Assembly (NCBI RefSeq): GCF_002939985.1
Contig: NZ_MDFM01000027.1
Coordinates: forward strand, 1 to 64,000
From: Xanthomonas hortorum pv. cynarae
GTDB lineage: Bacteria > Pseudomonadota > Gammaproteobacteria > Xanthomonadales > Xanthomonadaceae
Direction: 5' to 3'
Length of the DNA: 64,000 nt
Shown here: positions 9,314 through 17,208 of the stretch, one piece after another
Layout: each line of letters opens with the position of its first letter
Numbering within the stretch: the stretch's first letter is position 1
Notes under the pieces: model-generated
What the model was told of the DNA's origin: nothing
Databases searched by the model: none
The model's input: only the letters and a program-made list of their open reading frames with translations
Translations under genes and position numbers: made by a program

Positions 9314-12001
9314 ATGCATTCGCACTTCGCACCATCCGTTGCTCGCACACCCCGTGCACGCGCACGCAGCGTGCTGCTGGCGATTGCACTTGTCGCAACC
9401 ACTGGGCAGGCCGCAACGCCACCGCCGTATCTGGACACGCAACGCCCCTTCGACGCCCGCGCGGCCGACCTGGTGGCGCGCATGACGCTGGAAGAAAAAG
9501 CCGCGCAGATGCAGAACGCCGCGCCCGCCATCCCGCGCCTGCAGGTGCCCGAGTACGATTGGTGGAACGAAGCGCTGCACGGCGTGGCGCGTGCCGGTGG
9601 CGCCACTGTATTTCCGCAGGCGATTGGACTGGCCGCCACCTTCGACACGCCATTGATGGCTGAGGTCGCCACTGCCATCAGCGACGAAGCGCGCGCCAAG
9701 CATCATGCCTTCCTCGCGCGCGGCGAGTACAAGCGCTATCAGGGGCTCACCTTTTGGTCGCCCAACATCAATATCTTTCGCGACCCGCGCTGGGGCCGCG
9801 GGCAGGAAACCTATGGCGAAGATCCGTTCCTCACCGCGCGCATGGGCGTGACCTTCGTGCAAGGCCTGCAGGCGCAGCAAGGTCCGTATCGCAAGCTCGA
9901 TGCCACCGCCAAACACTTCGCCGTGCACAGCGGGCCGGAGGCCGACCGTCATCACTTCGATGTGCATCCCAGCGAACGCGATCTGCACGAAACCTATCTG
10001 CCTGCATTTCAAGCCCTGGTGCAGGAAGGCAAGGTCGCCGCGGTGATGGGCGCCTACAACCGCGTCAATGGCGAATCCGCCTCGGCCAGCACGCGGCTGG
10101 AAGGCATCCTGCGCCGCGACTGGGGCTTTGATGGCTATATCGTCAGCGACTGCGCGGCGATCCGCGACATCTGGCAGAACCACAAGATCGTCCCCACGCC
10201 CGAAGCCGCCGCCGCACTCGGCGTCAAGCACGGCACCGACCTGGATTGCGGCGACACCTATGCCGCGTTGCCGGCCGCAGTGCGTGCCGGTTTGATCGAC
10301 GAGGCCACCATCGATACCGCGCTCAAGCGCCTGATGACCACACGCATGCGGCTAGGCATGTTCGACCCGCCCGCCAAGGTGCCGTGGGCGCAGATTCCCG
10401 CATCAGCCAATCAATCGCCGCAGCACGATGCACTGGCACGCCGCACTGCGCGTGAATCGCTGGTGCTGCTAAAAAACGACGGCGTGCTGCCGCTCAAGCC
10501 TACGCTCAAGCGCATCGCCGTGATCGGCCCCACCGCCGACGACCCGATGTCGCTGCTGGGCAATTACTACGGCACCCCGGCTGCACCGGTCACTATCCTG
10601 CAAGGCATCCGCGACGCCGCACCGCAGGCGCAGGTGATCTACGCGCGCGGCAGCGATCTGGTGGAGGGACGCGAAGACCCCAACGCCGCCGCACCGATCG
10701 ACACGCGCTATCTGCGCCCGGCCGCTGGCGCCACGCAGAACGGGTTGACCGGCGAATACTTCAAAGGCCGCGCATTGGCCGGCACGCCGGTACTGACCCG
10801 CATCGACCCGCGCATTGCCTTCCGTTGGGATCGCAACGCACCCACCGACGATGCGGTGGGCCGTGGCGAGTTGCATGCCGACCGCGCACTCGACAAGGAC
10901 GACTTCAGCGTGCGCTGGCATGGCCAGCTGCTGCCGCCGGTCTCGGGCAACTACGAGTTGCAAGTGGCCGCCGACGATGGTGTGCGCCTGTCTCTGGACG
11001 GCAAGCTGCTCATCGATTACTGGAGCGACGCCCCGCGCATGCGCGGCGGCAACGCCAGCGTGGCGCTGGAGGGCGGCAAGGCCTACGACCTGCGCGTGGA
11101 GTATTACGAGGCCACCCGCGATGCCGGCGTGCGTCTGGCCTGGCGCATGCCTGGCGCCAAACCACCGCTGCAGGAAGCCGTGGACGCCGCCCGCGATGCG
11201 GAGGTGGTGGTATTCGTCGGCGGCCTCACCGGCGATGTCGAAGGCGAAGAGATGGACGTCAACTATCCCGGCTTTGCCGGCGGCGACCGCACCGACACGC
11301 GCCTACCCAAACCGCAACGCGAACTGCTGCAGGCACTGCAGGCCACCGGCACGCCGGTGGTTGCAGTCCTCACCACCGGCTCGGCGCTGGCGATCGACTG
11401 GGCGCAGCAACACGTGCCCGCCATCCTGCTGGCCTGGTACCCCGGCCAACGCGGCGGCAGCGCGGTGGGCGATGTGCTGTTCGGCCAGGCCAGTCCCGGC
11501 GGCCGCTTGCCGGTCACCTTCTACAAGGAAGCCGAGCGCCTGCCCGCCTTCGACGATTACGCCATGCGCGGCCGCACCTATCGCTATTTCCAAGGTAAAC
11601 CGTTGTACCCGTTCGGCCACGGCCTGTCGTACACGCAGTTCGCGTATTCGGAACTACGCCTCGATCGCACCACGGTTGCAGCCGATGGCACGCTTACCGC
11701 CACGGTCACGCTGAAGAACACCGGCCAACGCGCAGGCGATGAAGTGGTGCAGCTCTATCTGCATCCGCTGAAGCCACAACGCGAACGCGCCCTCAAGGAA
11801 CTGCACGGCTTGCAGCGCATCACCCTGCAGCCCGGCGAACAACGGCAGCTGCGCTTCACCATCAAAGCGCAAGACGCCCTACGTATCTACGACGAGCAAC
11901 GCAAAGCCTACGCGGTGGACCCAGGTGCCTACGAGGTGCAGATCGGGGCCTCAAGCGCTGACATCCGCAGCAAACAACGCTTCACCGTCACCCCAAACTG
12001 A
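9314..12001 (+). CDS. GH3 beta-xylosidase/beta-glucosidase with PA14 insertion, exported
   Basis: An 895-residue family 3 glycoside hydrolase. A signal peptide (ending near TTGQAA) precedes the N-terminal barrel, with the nucleophile Asp279 in GYIVSDCAAIRDI. The alpha/beta sandwich follows. A PA14 domain is inserted at roughly residues 475-620 (NGLTGEYFKGR, later VSGNYELQVAADDGVRLSLDG), and a fibronectin-III-like domain closes the protein. The inserted PA14 domain usually shapes specificity for short oligosaccharide ends. A strong Shine-Dalgarno (AAGGAGG) overlaps the stop of the GH43 gene, so the two are cotranscribed. Given the locus, beta-1,4-xylosidase activity on xylo-oligosaccharides is the best guess; beta-glucosidase cannot be excluded. 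Confidence 0.92.
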   Translation: MHSHFAPSVARTPRARARSVLLAIALVATTGQAATPPPYLDTQRPFDARAADLVARMTLEEKAAQMQNAAPAIPRLQVPEYDWWNEALHGVARAGGATVFPQAIGLAATFDTPLMAEVATAISDEARAKHHAFLARGEYKRYQGLTFWSPNINIFRDPRWGRGQETYGEDPFLTARMGVTFVQGLQAQQGPYRKLDATAKHFAVHSGPEADRHHFDVHPSERDLHETYLPAFQALVQEGKVAAVMGAYNRVNGESASASTRLEGILRRDWGFDGYIVSDCAAIRDIWQNHKIVPTPEAAAALGVKHGTDLDCGDTYAALPAAVRAGLIDEATIDTALKRLMTTRMRLGMFDPPAKVPWAQIPASANQSPQHDALARRTARESLVLLKNDGVLPLKPTLKRIAVIGPTADDPMSLLGNYYGTPAAPVTILQGIRDAAPQAQVIYARGSDLVEGREDPNAAAPIDTRYLRPAAGATQNGLTGEYFKGRALAGTPVLTRIDPRIAFRWDRNAPTDDAVGRGELHADRALDKDDFSVRWHGQLLPPVSGNYELQVAADDGVRLSLDGKLLIDYWSDAPRMRGGNASVALEGGKAYDLRVEYYEATRDAGVRLAWRMPGAKPPLQEAVDAARDAEVVVFVGGLTGDVEGEEMDVNYPGFAGGDRTDTRLPKPQRELLQALQATGTPVVAVLTTGSALAIDWAQQHVPAILLAWYPGQRGGSAVGDVLFGQASPGGRLPVTFYKEAERLPAFDDYAMRGRTYRYFQGKPLYPFGHGLSYTQFAYSELRLDRTTVAADGTLTATVTLKNTGQRAGDEVVQLYLHPLKPQRERALKELHGLQRITLQPGEQRQLRFTIKAQDALRIYDEQRKAYAVDPGAYEVQIGASSADIRSKQRFTVTPN

Positions 12002-12028
12002 TCCCACCGCAAGCCGCGGAATCAAAGC

Positions 12029-12062
12029 CCCTCTCCCGCCGGGAGAGGGGTTGGGGTGAGGG
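12029..12062. repeat. GC-rich dyad repeat of the Xanthomonas intergenic type
   Basis: The sequence CCCCTCTCCCGCCGGGAGAG and the following GGGGTTGGGGTGAGG form a short hairpin with a G-rich tail. The same kind of element recurs at 15587-15614 and 45454-45505 in this window. It may also act as a terminator after the GH3 gene; no U-tract follows. Confidence 0.6.
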
Positions 12063-12112
12063 TACGGCCATCAAACGAACTTGCAGCACCCCACGCTTTC
12101 AAACAAAAACCC

Positions 12113-13576
12113 ATGCCAATTTCAACGCTCTCCATCGCAACACTCGGCCACCTACCTACCACCGTCCTCACTCCCAACTACAATGCCAAACACACCACCA
12201 TCGGCATCGTCCACCTAGGCGCAGGCGCCTTCCACCGCGCCCACCAGGCCGTCTACATCGACGACCTACTCGCGCATGACCCCACCTGGGCGATCAGCGC
12301 CGTCTCGCTACACAGCCCACACGTGCGCGACGCCCTACGCCCACAAGACGGTCTCTACACCCTCGCCCTGCTCGACGAACACCCGCAACTGCGCATCATC
12401 GCCGCCATCCGCGAAGTGCTGTGCGCCGCGGACGAACAAGCTGCGGTGCTCGCACGCCTCGCCGACCCAGCCGTGCGCCTGGTCACTCTCACCATCACCG
12501 AGAAGGGCTATTGCCTCGCAGGCGACACCCTTGACCTCACCCACCCCGATATCGCGCACGACATCGCACATCCAGCGACGCCGCGTAGCGCCATCGGCTA
12601 TCTCGTCGCCGGCCTGCGGCAGCGCAGGCAGCAAGGCAACGCGCCGTTCACCGTCCTCAGCTGCGACAACCTGCCCGACAACGGCAGCCTGCTACGCCGC
12701 GCGGTGTTGCTGCTCGCACAGCAGAACGATCCCGCGCTTGCTGGCTGGATCGACCAACACGTCACCTTCCCGCGCTCGATGGTCGACAGCATCACGCCCG
12801 CCACCAACGACGCGCTGCGTACGCAGGTACACACCCAAACCGGCCTGCACGACGCCTGGCCGATTCAACGCGAGCGTTACACCCAGTGGGTGATCGAAGA
12901 CCGTTTCTGCAACGGACGCCCCGCCTTCGAGCGCGCAGGTGTCACTCTCAGCGACGACATCGCCGGCTACGCACGCGCCAAACTGCGCCTGCTCAACGGC
13001 CCGCACTCCGCGCTCGCCTATCTCGGCAGCCTGCTGGAGTTGGAGACCGTCGCAGACGCCATGTGTCACCCACAACTGGCCGCCTTTGTCGAAACCCTGA
13101 TGCGCGAGGACATCGCCCCCACCCTGCAACCGATGCAAGGCTTCGACCCGCAGCACTACAGCGACGCCATCCTGGCCCGCTTCCGCAACCCCGCCATCCG
13201 CCACCTGCTTGCCCAGATCGCATGGGATGGCTCGCAGAAGATTCCCGTGCGCTTGCTCACCGCGATCAGCGATGCACTGGCTGCCGGGCGACGCATAGAC
13301 CGGCTATGCCTGCCGGTCGCAGCGTGGTTGCACTTCGTGCGCAGGCAGGCACGTAATGGCATGACCTTGATCGATCCGTTGAGTGAGATGCTGAGCAAGA
13401 TCGGGTGCGACGCAACCGGCGATGCCATCCACGACGTGGCAGCGTCCCTCACTCTCGATGCCGTATTTGCTCCGCTCTCTGGCGATGCGCGCTTTGTTGA
13501 AGCACTGCAAGCTGCCTACGGTGCTCTGGGCAGAGCAACACCAGCAGAGATAAACCGGATGATCGATTCGAGGTGA
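12113..13576 (+). CDS. uxuB: fructuronate reductase / mannitol dehydrogenase family (UxuB)
   Basis: A 487-residue polyol-specific long-chain dehydrogenase. The nucleotide-binding start is GIVHLGAGAFHRAHQAVYID and the catalytic region is AKLRLLNGPHSALAYLG, where the Lys, Asn and His match the family pattern. In this locus the expected reaction is NAD(P)H-dependent reduction of D-fructuronate to D-mannonate. It lies 111 bases after the GH3 gene, separated by a dyad repeat, so it may have its own promoter or read-through expression. The ATG at 12113 is preferred because the N-terminus then matches the family; the upstream in-frame codons cover the repeat tail. Mannitol or another polyol is the alternative substrate, made less likely by the glucuronate genes nearby. 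Confidence 0.9.
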   Translation: MPISTLSIATLGHLPTTVLTPNYNAKHTTIGIVHLGAGAFHRAHQAVYIDDLLAHDPTWAISAVSLHSPHVRDALRPQDGLYTLALLDEHPQLRIIAAIREVLCAADEQAAVLARLADPAVRLVTLTITEKGYCLAGDTLDLTHPDIAHDIAHPATPRSAIGYLVAGLRQRRQQGNAPFTVLSCDNLPDNGSLLRRAVLLLAQQNDPALAGWIDQHVTFPRSMVDSITPATNDALRTQVHTQTGLHDAWPIQRERYTQWVIEDRFCNGRPAFERAGVTLSDDIAGYARAKLRLLNGPHSALAYLGSLLELETVADAMCHPQLAAFVETLMREDIAPTLQPMQGFDPQHYSDAILARFRNPAIRHLLAQIAWDGSQKIPVRLLTAISDALAAGRRIDRLCLPVAAWLHFVRRQARNGMTLIDPLSEMLSKIGCDATGDAIHDVAASLTLDAVFAPLSGDARFVEALQAAYGALGRATPAEINRMIDSR

Positions 13577-13651
13577 TGCGCAGCAAATGCATCTTTGGCG
13601 CCATCGCATGTCAACAGAGTCCGATGCGTAATTTGTGCGATTGTTGGACGC

Positions 13652-14038
13652 CTACCCGCCGACCACCTGCCCAATCCTAATCAGATTGCCGTTCTCATCC
13701 ACAATCGCAAACTCACGCATTCCCCAAAGCTTGTCCCCGACAGGATCCATCCGAGGAATGCCACGCGCGGGCAGCTCTGCAACACACATCTCCGCGTGGA
13801 GCTCGTCGACATTGCCAACCCGGAGATAGCAACCTGCATAGCAGACAGCAGGATCAAGATCAGGATGCGCGAAGAAATGCAGTTCGACATCGCCACGCGT
13901 CAGGATCGCGTACCCCGCATCATGTGGATGCGCATCGCCAACGAACCCAAGACGCCGATAAAAGGCGACTGTGTGCGCAATCGACCGGCTAGGCAGCAGT
14001 GGAATAGTGCGGTTTGGCGTTTCGGCACTGGAAGTCAT
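13652..14038 (-). CDS. VOC-superfamily (glyoxalase/bleomycin-resistance-like) protein
   Basis: A 128-residue protein with the paired beta-alpha-beta-beta-beta layout of the vicinal oxygen chelate superfamily. The first module contains SIAHTVAFYRRLGFVGDAHP, followed by ILTRGDVELHFF, and the second ends with REFAIVDENGNLIRIGQ. Conserved His/Glu metal positions of glyoxalase I are only partly present. A bleomycin-resistance-like ligand-binding role or an uncharacterised dioxygenase or isomerase are both possible. It stands alone between uxuB (convergent) and the DNA-glycosylase-like gene (same strand, 108 bases upstream). No function can be assigned beyond the fold. Confidence 0.8.
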   Translation of the reverse strand: MTSSAETPNRTIPLLPSRSIAHTVAFYRRLGFVGDAHPHDAGYAILTRGDVELHFFAHPDLDPAVCYAGCYLRVGNVDELHAEMCVAELPARGIPRMDPVGDKLWGMREFAIVDENGNLIRIGQVVGG

Positions 14039-14146
14039 TACTACCTCGAATTGGGCTGTAGGATAGTCTCGATGCAGGTTCGATGTGCAAGCTCTCGGCG
14101 AGTTTTATCAAGGAGGGACGATTGGTCCTAGATGGCAACTTCTCAA

Positions 14147-14764
14147 CTAGCTCTTGGCGTGAATTCCAGCGGCGACCACTGCAAGTTGATCCAGAAGAAG
14201 TTTCCGATTTCCGCGAGCCCGGTTCACAAACATCGGGCTCGGATGCAGCATCGAATGAATCACAGTGGTTTGCGCAAGACGAGTGACTGCTTCCCGCGCC
14301 AGCATTGCCTTCTTACCAACTAACACTATCGTGTGGACTGCTGGCAGGAGCGTAAGCAGGTCTGCTAATGCAGGTGCAGCTTGACCTAGATCTCGCGTCG
14401 TCGCTGGACGGATCTTTGTTCCAGACCCGATGTACCACGGCACGATGTTCCAGACAACGGTACGCTTCCGCTCAAGTCCAGCATCCCTATTCAATTGAAA
14501 AAAATTCTTTGCCGTTTCATCTGGATTATTTCGAGACACAAAGCCAGTAGCGATGGCTTTGGGTCCTGGAGCTTCGAGAAGGAACAAACACTCAGCGTCC
14601 GTGCCGCCATCGAGCGGATCGAAGTACGGAATACCGTACTCGCTACCCATCTCAAGTCTCAACGACTCGACGTACCTTGTTAGCGCCAGCACATGTAGTT
14701 GCTGCAGCATGCCGAAGCGCGCTTGCCTAACCGCAGGAGAAGCAAGTGACTTGGGTGCGTCCAT
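14147..14764 (-). CDS. uracil-DNA glycosylase superfamily protein
   Basis: A 205-residue protein with the motif set of the uracil-DNA glycosylase fold: CLFLLEAPGPKA (water-activating motif region), a central NIVPWYIG (base-stacking region) and the C-terminal leucine-loop-like MLHPSPMFVN. The layout resembles the less-studied families related to family 4/5 UDG and SMUG-type proteins rather than Ung. No four-cysteine iron-sulfur cluster of classical family 4 is visible. It may excise deaminated bases or be a non-repair relative. The ATG at 14764 gives a full-length domain. Neighbouring genes give no functional hint. Confidence 0.75.
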   Translation of the reverse strand: MDAPKSLASPAVRQARFGMLQQLHVLALTRYVESLRLEMGSEYGIPYFDPLDGGTDAECLFLLEAPGPKAIATGFVSRNNPDETAKNFFQLNRDAGLERKRTVVWNIVPWYIGSGTKIRPATTRDLGQAAPALADLLTLLPAVHTIVLVGKKAMLAREAVTRLAQTTVIHSMLHPSPMFVNRARGNRKLLLDQLAVVAAGIHAKS

Positions 14765-15163
14765 GATATTTGGTTTCGATCAACGCCTGAGTTTGGCTGA
14801 CTAGCGAGGTGGATTTGACGTACCTCAATATACCAACTGTCTTTCGAACCGTAGGCCTTTCGTGGTCGGGTCGATATCTGTTGACTCACTTCATCGGCAG
14901 GTAGCAAGATGAGGGTGCTGCGGCACATTCCGCAGCCGGATTTGACAGTCCGAAACCACAAGGCGCACCAGCGCCCATTGCACGATGTCGGCGCTTTTTC
15001 TTTGCCCGATGTCTGCGTTGGGGAGCGTGCCCGCTCTATGGCGGGCGGTGTGCGGAGACCGAAAGGTCTGCCGGTACCTTGTGGCCGGTCTGTCAACCGC
15101 ATGCCGTCCGCCACCTCGATTGACAGCGATGCGGCGGACTTCCTATCGCACAAGGAGTTCGAT
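14765..15163. other. 399-bp intergenic stretch with structured leader
   Basis: The first 200 bases hold the upstream region of the glycosylase-like gene and no convincing open frame. From 14970 a terminator-like hairpin and a multi-stem leader occupy the rest up to the SymE-like start (see the ncRNA entry). No promoter could be placed with confidence. Confidence 0.5.
14970..15139 (+). ncRNA. structured leader RNA, copy A (C4-antisense-like architecture)
   Basis: It begins with a terminator-like hairpin (AGCGCC 14970-14975 with GGCGCT 14990-14995, then T5). Next come TTTGCCCGATGTCTGCG, a stem GCCCGC/GCGGGC (15029-15034/15041-15046), a stem AGACC-GAAA-GGTCT (15056-15069), the segment CCGGTACCTTGTGGCCGG followed by TCTGTCAACC, and a final stem GTCCGCC/GGCGGAC (15106-15112/15133-15139). 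A start codon with Shine-Dalgarno follows 25 bases later. Copy B at 37064-37225 has the same order of elements. The resemblance to the phage C4 antisense RNA class is from memory and unproven. Confidence 0.5.
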
Positions 15164-15553
15164 ATGACACGTCCCAAAGCAACAGCCCGTGCAAGCTCTG
15201 CACCGCCCGCCAAACGCGCCTCCGTTGTACGCAAGACGGCAAAGCAGAGTCCGGTCTTCACCAGTACTACTGATGAGACATCGGTCGATCCAACGCTTGC
15301 GCCTACGCCGCCCTTACGCAAACCGTACTTCCGCATCCCGGACCAGGTCACCATGAGCCGCCAGCATTACAACGTGCGGCGTGCCGAAGATGTGGTTGGC
15401 TGCGCGGTACCCAAGCTGCGGCTTTCCGGGCGTTGGTTGGAGCAATGCGGTTTTGCCGTTGGCGATGCGCTGCGGGTCACGGTGGGGCGTGGCGTGTTGT
15501 TGATCAGCCGCGTGGCGCCCGCTATTCCTTCGGCAAGACCACGCAGAAGGTGA
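15164..15553 (+). CDS. SymE-like toxin family protein
   Basis: A 129-residue protein. The first 65 residues are basic and Ala/Ser/Pro-rich and probably disordered. The C-terminal part (RRAEDVVGCAVPKLRLSGRW and onward, ending GVLLISR) matches the SymE family, whose compact AbrB-like fold carries the motif LxGRWLxxxGFxxGxxVxV. In E. coli SymE is an SOS-linked RNA- and DNA-directed toxin controlled by the antisense RNA SymR. The ATG at 15164 is supported by AAGGAG eight bases upstream. The coding sequence sits directly behind the structured leader at 14970-15139, which could control its translation. Toxicity here is inferred only from family membership. Confidence 0.75.
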   Translation: MTRPKATARASSAPPAKRASVVRKTAKQSPVFTSTTDETSVDPTLAPTPPLRKPYFRIPDQVTMSRQHYNVRRAEDVVGCAVPKLRLSGRWLEQCGFAVGDALRVTVGRGVLLISRVAPAIPSARPRRR

Positions 15554-15586
15554 CACGCTTTGAGCGCGCGCATCCGGCGCTTTGCG

Positions 15587-15614
15587 CCCCTTCTCCCGTG
15601 CAAGGGAGAGGGGG
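15587..15614. repeat. GC-rich dyad repeat / possible terminator after symE-like gene
   Basis: CCCCTTCTCCC-GTGCAA-GGGAGAGGGG forms an imperfect 10-11 bp stem with a 6-base loop. It belongs to the same family as the repeats at 12029 and 45454. Confidence 0.55.
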
Positions 15615-15772
15615 AACTGTCTGTTCCGGCGCGAATGGCAGAACAGTAGCTGCGTTATGTTTGAGCGGCTTGAGACCTACGCAGCTAAGAAGACAGCTAC
15701 GCCATGTCGCTCAACATGACATGCTTGGCTCACCCTTGCTCCCACCCATGTTCCGTGAGGTCTGAAACCCGC

Positions 15773-15931
15773 ATGGCCATGCGCAAGAAACACGAGTTGC
15801 CGGAAAAACCCTGCATGCACTGCGGGCGGCCGTTTCGTTGGCGCAAGAAGTGGGAGCGCGTGTGGGACGAGGTGAAGTATTGTTCCGACCGTTGCCGTGG
15901 CGAGAGCAAGCGGACGCGTCCGGCTCCGTGA
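15773..15931 (+). CDS. DUF2256 small zinc-ribbon-like protein
   Basis: A 52-residue basic protein starting [20 protein letters not shown]. Two cysteine pairs (CMHC and CSDRC) around [16 protein letters not shown] give a small metal-binding knuckle, the signature of DUF2256. The family is widespread and uncharacterised, often found near photolyase or cryptochrome-like genes; no such gene is seen here. The ATG at 15773 is chosen because the longer upstream frame has no family similarity. Isolated between the SymE-like gene and the D-lactate dehydrogenase gene. Confidence 0.8.
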   Translation: MAMRKKHELPEKPCMHCGRPFRWRKKWERVWDEVKYCSDRCRGESKRTRPAP

Positions 15932-16071
15932 CCAGTGCATTTTGTTGATCGCCGATCGACAGCCCGCGCGGCACCGCTACCAGGCCGGTTCGCAGATGTG
16001 CATTCGCCTAGTGTTGGAACTCGATATGCAGAGGCGAAGCTCAGTGCCAGGCTGACTTCATGCGGCCGCTT

Positions 16072-16149
16072 GAGCTAACCGTGTTCGCACTGGTTGGCGG
16101 AACACGGTGCAAGACGCGTGGCGGCTGGTGAGCTACCGTGTTCTCGCAC
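16072..16149 (+). repeat. imperfect direct repeat and dyad upstream of ldh gene
   Basis: GAGCTAACCGTGTTCGCAC (16072-16090) recurs as GAGCTACCGTGTTCTCGCAC (16130-16149), directly before the ATG at 16166. The first copy also pairs with downstream bases (CCGTGTT 16079-16085 with AACACGG 16101-16107). This may be a regulator-binding or duplicated leader segment. Function unknown. Confidence 0.4.
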
Positions 16150-16165
16150 CTATGGAGTTCTCTGC

Positions 16166-17170
16166 ATGAAAATGGCTGTTTTCAGCACGCGCCCTTACGA
16201 CAAGCGATTTCTCGAAGAAGCGAAACTGCGCTTGAGAGAGGACTCCACAGCCGAGTTCGTTTACTTCGAAGCATCGCTCGATCTGCAGACCGCAACGCTG
16301 GCGCAGGACTGCGAAGCAGTCTGCGTGTTCGTCAACGATCAACTGGATGCACCCGTGCTGCAGGCGCTGCATGCGATGGGCGTGCGCGCAGTGCTGCTGC
16401 GCTGCGCCGGCTTCAACAACATCGACCTGGCCACTGCCAAGGCGCTGGATCTCTTCGTCGCACGCGTGCCGGCCTACTCGCCCGAAGCAGTGGCCGAGCA
16501 CACCCTGGCACTGGTCATGACGCTCAACCGCCAGACGCACCGTGCCTATAACCGCGTGCGCGAGGGCAACTTCATGCTCAATGGCCTGCTCGGCCGCACC
16601 TTGCACGGCAAGACGGTGGGCCTTGTGGGCCTGGGCAAGATCGGCCTTGCGACCGCACGGATCTTTCGTGGCATGGGCTGCCGCGTGCTCGGCTACGATC
16701 CCTATCCCTCATCGGGATTCGACGAGCTCGGTGAGCGGGTCGAACTGGATACGCTGTTCGCACAGGCGGATATCGTCACGCTGCACTGCCCGCTGACGCC
16801 GGCAACGCAACACCTGATCGATGACGCAGCGCTGACCTCGATGAAGCCCGGCGCGATGCTGGTCAACACCTCACGCGGCGGGCTGGTGGATACCGATGCG
16901 GTGATCCGCGCGCTCAAATCCCGCCAGCTCGGTCATCTGGCCATCGATGTCTACGAGCAGGAAAGCGCCTTGTTCTTTCAGGACCGCTCTGGCGAGATCA
17001 TCGACGACGATGTGTTTCAACGCCTGATGACCTTCCCCAATGTGTTGGTGACCGGGCATCAGGGGTTTTTCACTGCCGAAGCATTGCAGGAGATCTCCGA
17101 AATTACCCTGCGCAACCTCGCTGATTTCGCTGCGGGCACTGCGTGCGCGAATCTTGTTGCGGCACCTTAG
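16166..17170 (+). CDS. ldhA: D-2-hydroxyacid dehydrogenase (D-lactate dehydrogenase type)
   Basis: A 334-residue NAD-dependent dehydrogenase. The Rossmann motif is [20 protein letters not shown]. The catalytic Arg region is [16 protein letters not shown], the Glu lies in DVYEQES, and the His lies in [15 protein letters not shown]. The N-terminus [19 protein letters not shown] and the [18 protein letters not shown] insert are typical of fermentative D-lactate dehydrogenases that interconvert pyruvate and D-lactate. The start at 16166 lies behind GGAG. The lactate permease gene follows 38 bases later on the same strand, supporting lactate as substrate. That permease gene is frameshifted here. 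Confidence 0.9.
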   Translation: MKMAVFSTRPYDKRFLEEAKLRLREDSTAEFVYFEASLDLQTATLAQDCEAVCVFVNDQLDAPVLQALHAMGVRAVLLRCAGFNNIDLATAKALDLFVARVPAYSPEAVAEHTLALVMTLNRQTHRAYNRVREGNFMLNGLLGRTLHGKTVGLVGLGKIGLATARIFRGMGCRVLGYDPYPSSGFDELGERVELDTLFAQADIVTLHCPLTPATQHLIDDAALTSMKPGAMLVNTSRGGLVDTDAVIRALKSRQLGHLAIDVYEQESALFFQDRSGEIIDDDVFQRLMTFPNVLVTGHQGFFTAEALQEISEITLRNLADFAAGTACANLVAAP

Positions 17171-17208
17171 CGTCACCTTTTCCGTTCACCACCCGCGCAG
17201 GCCCGACC

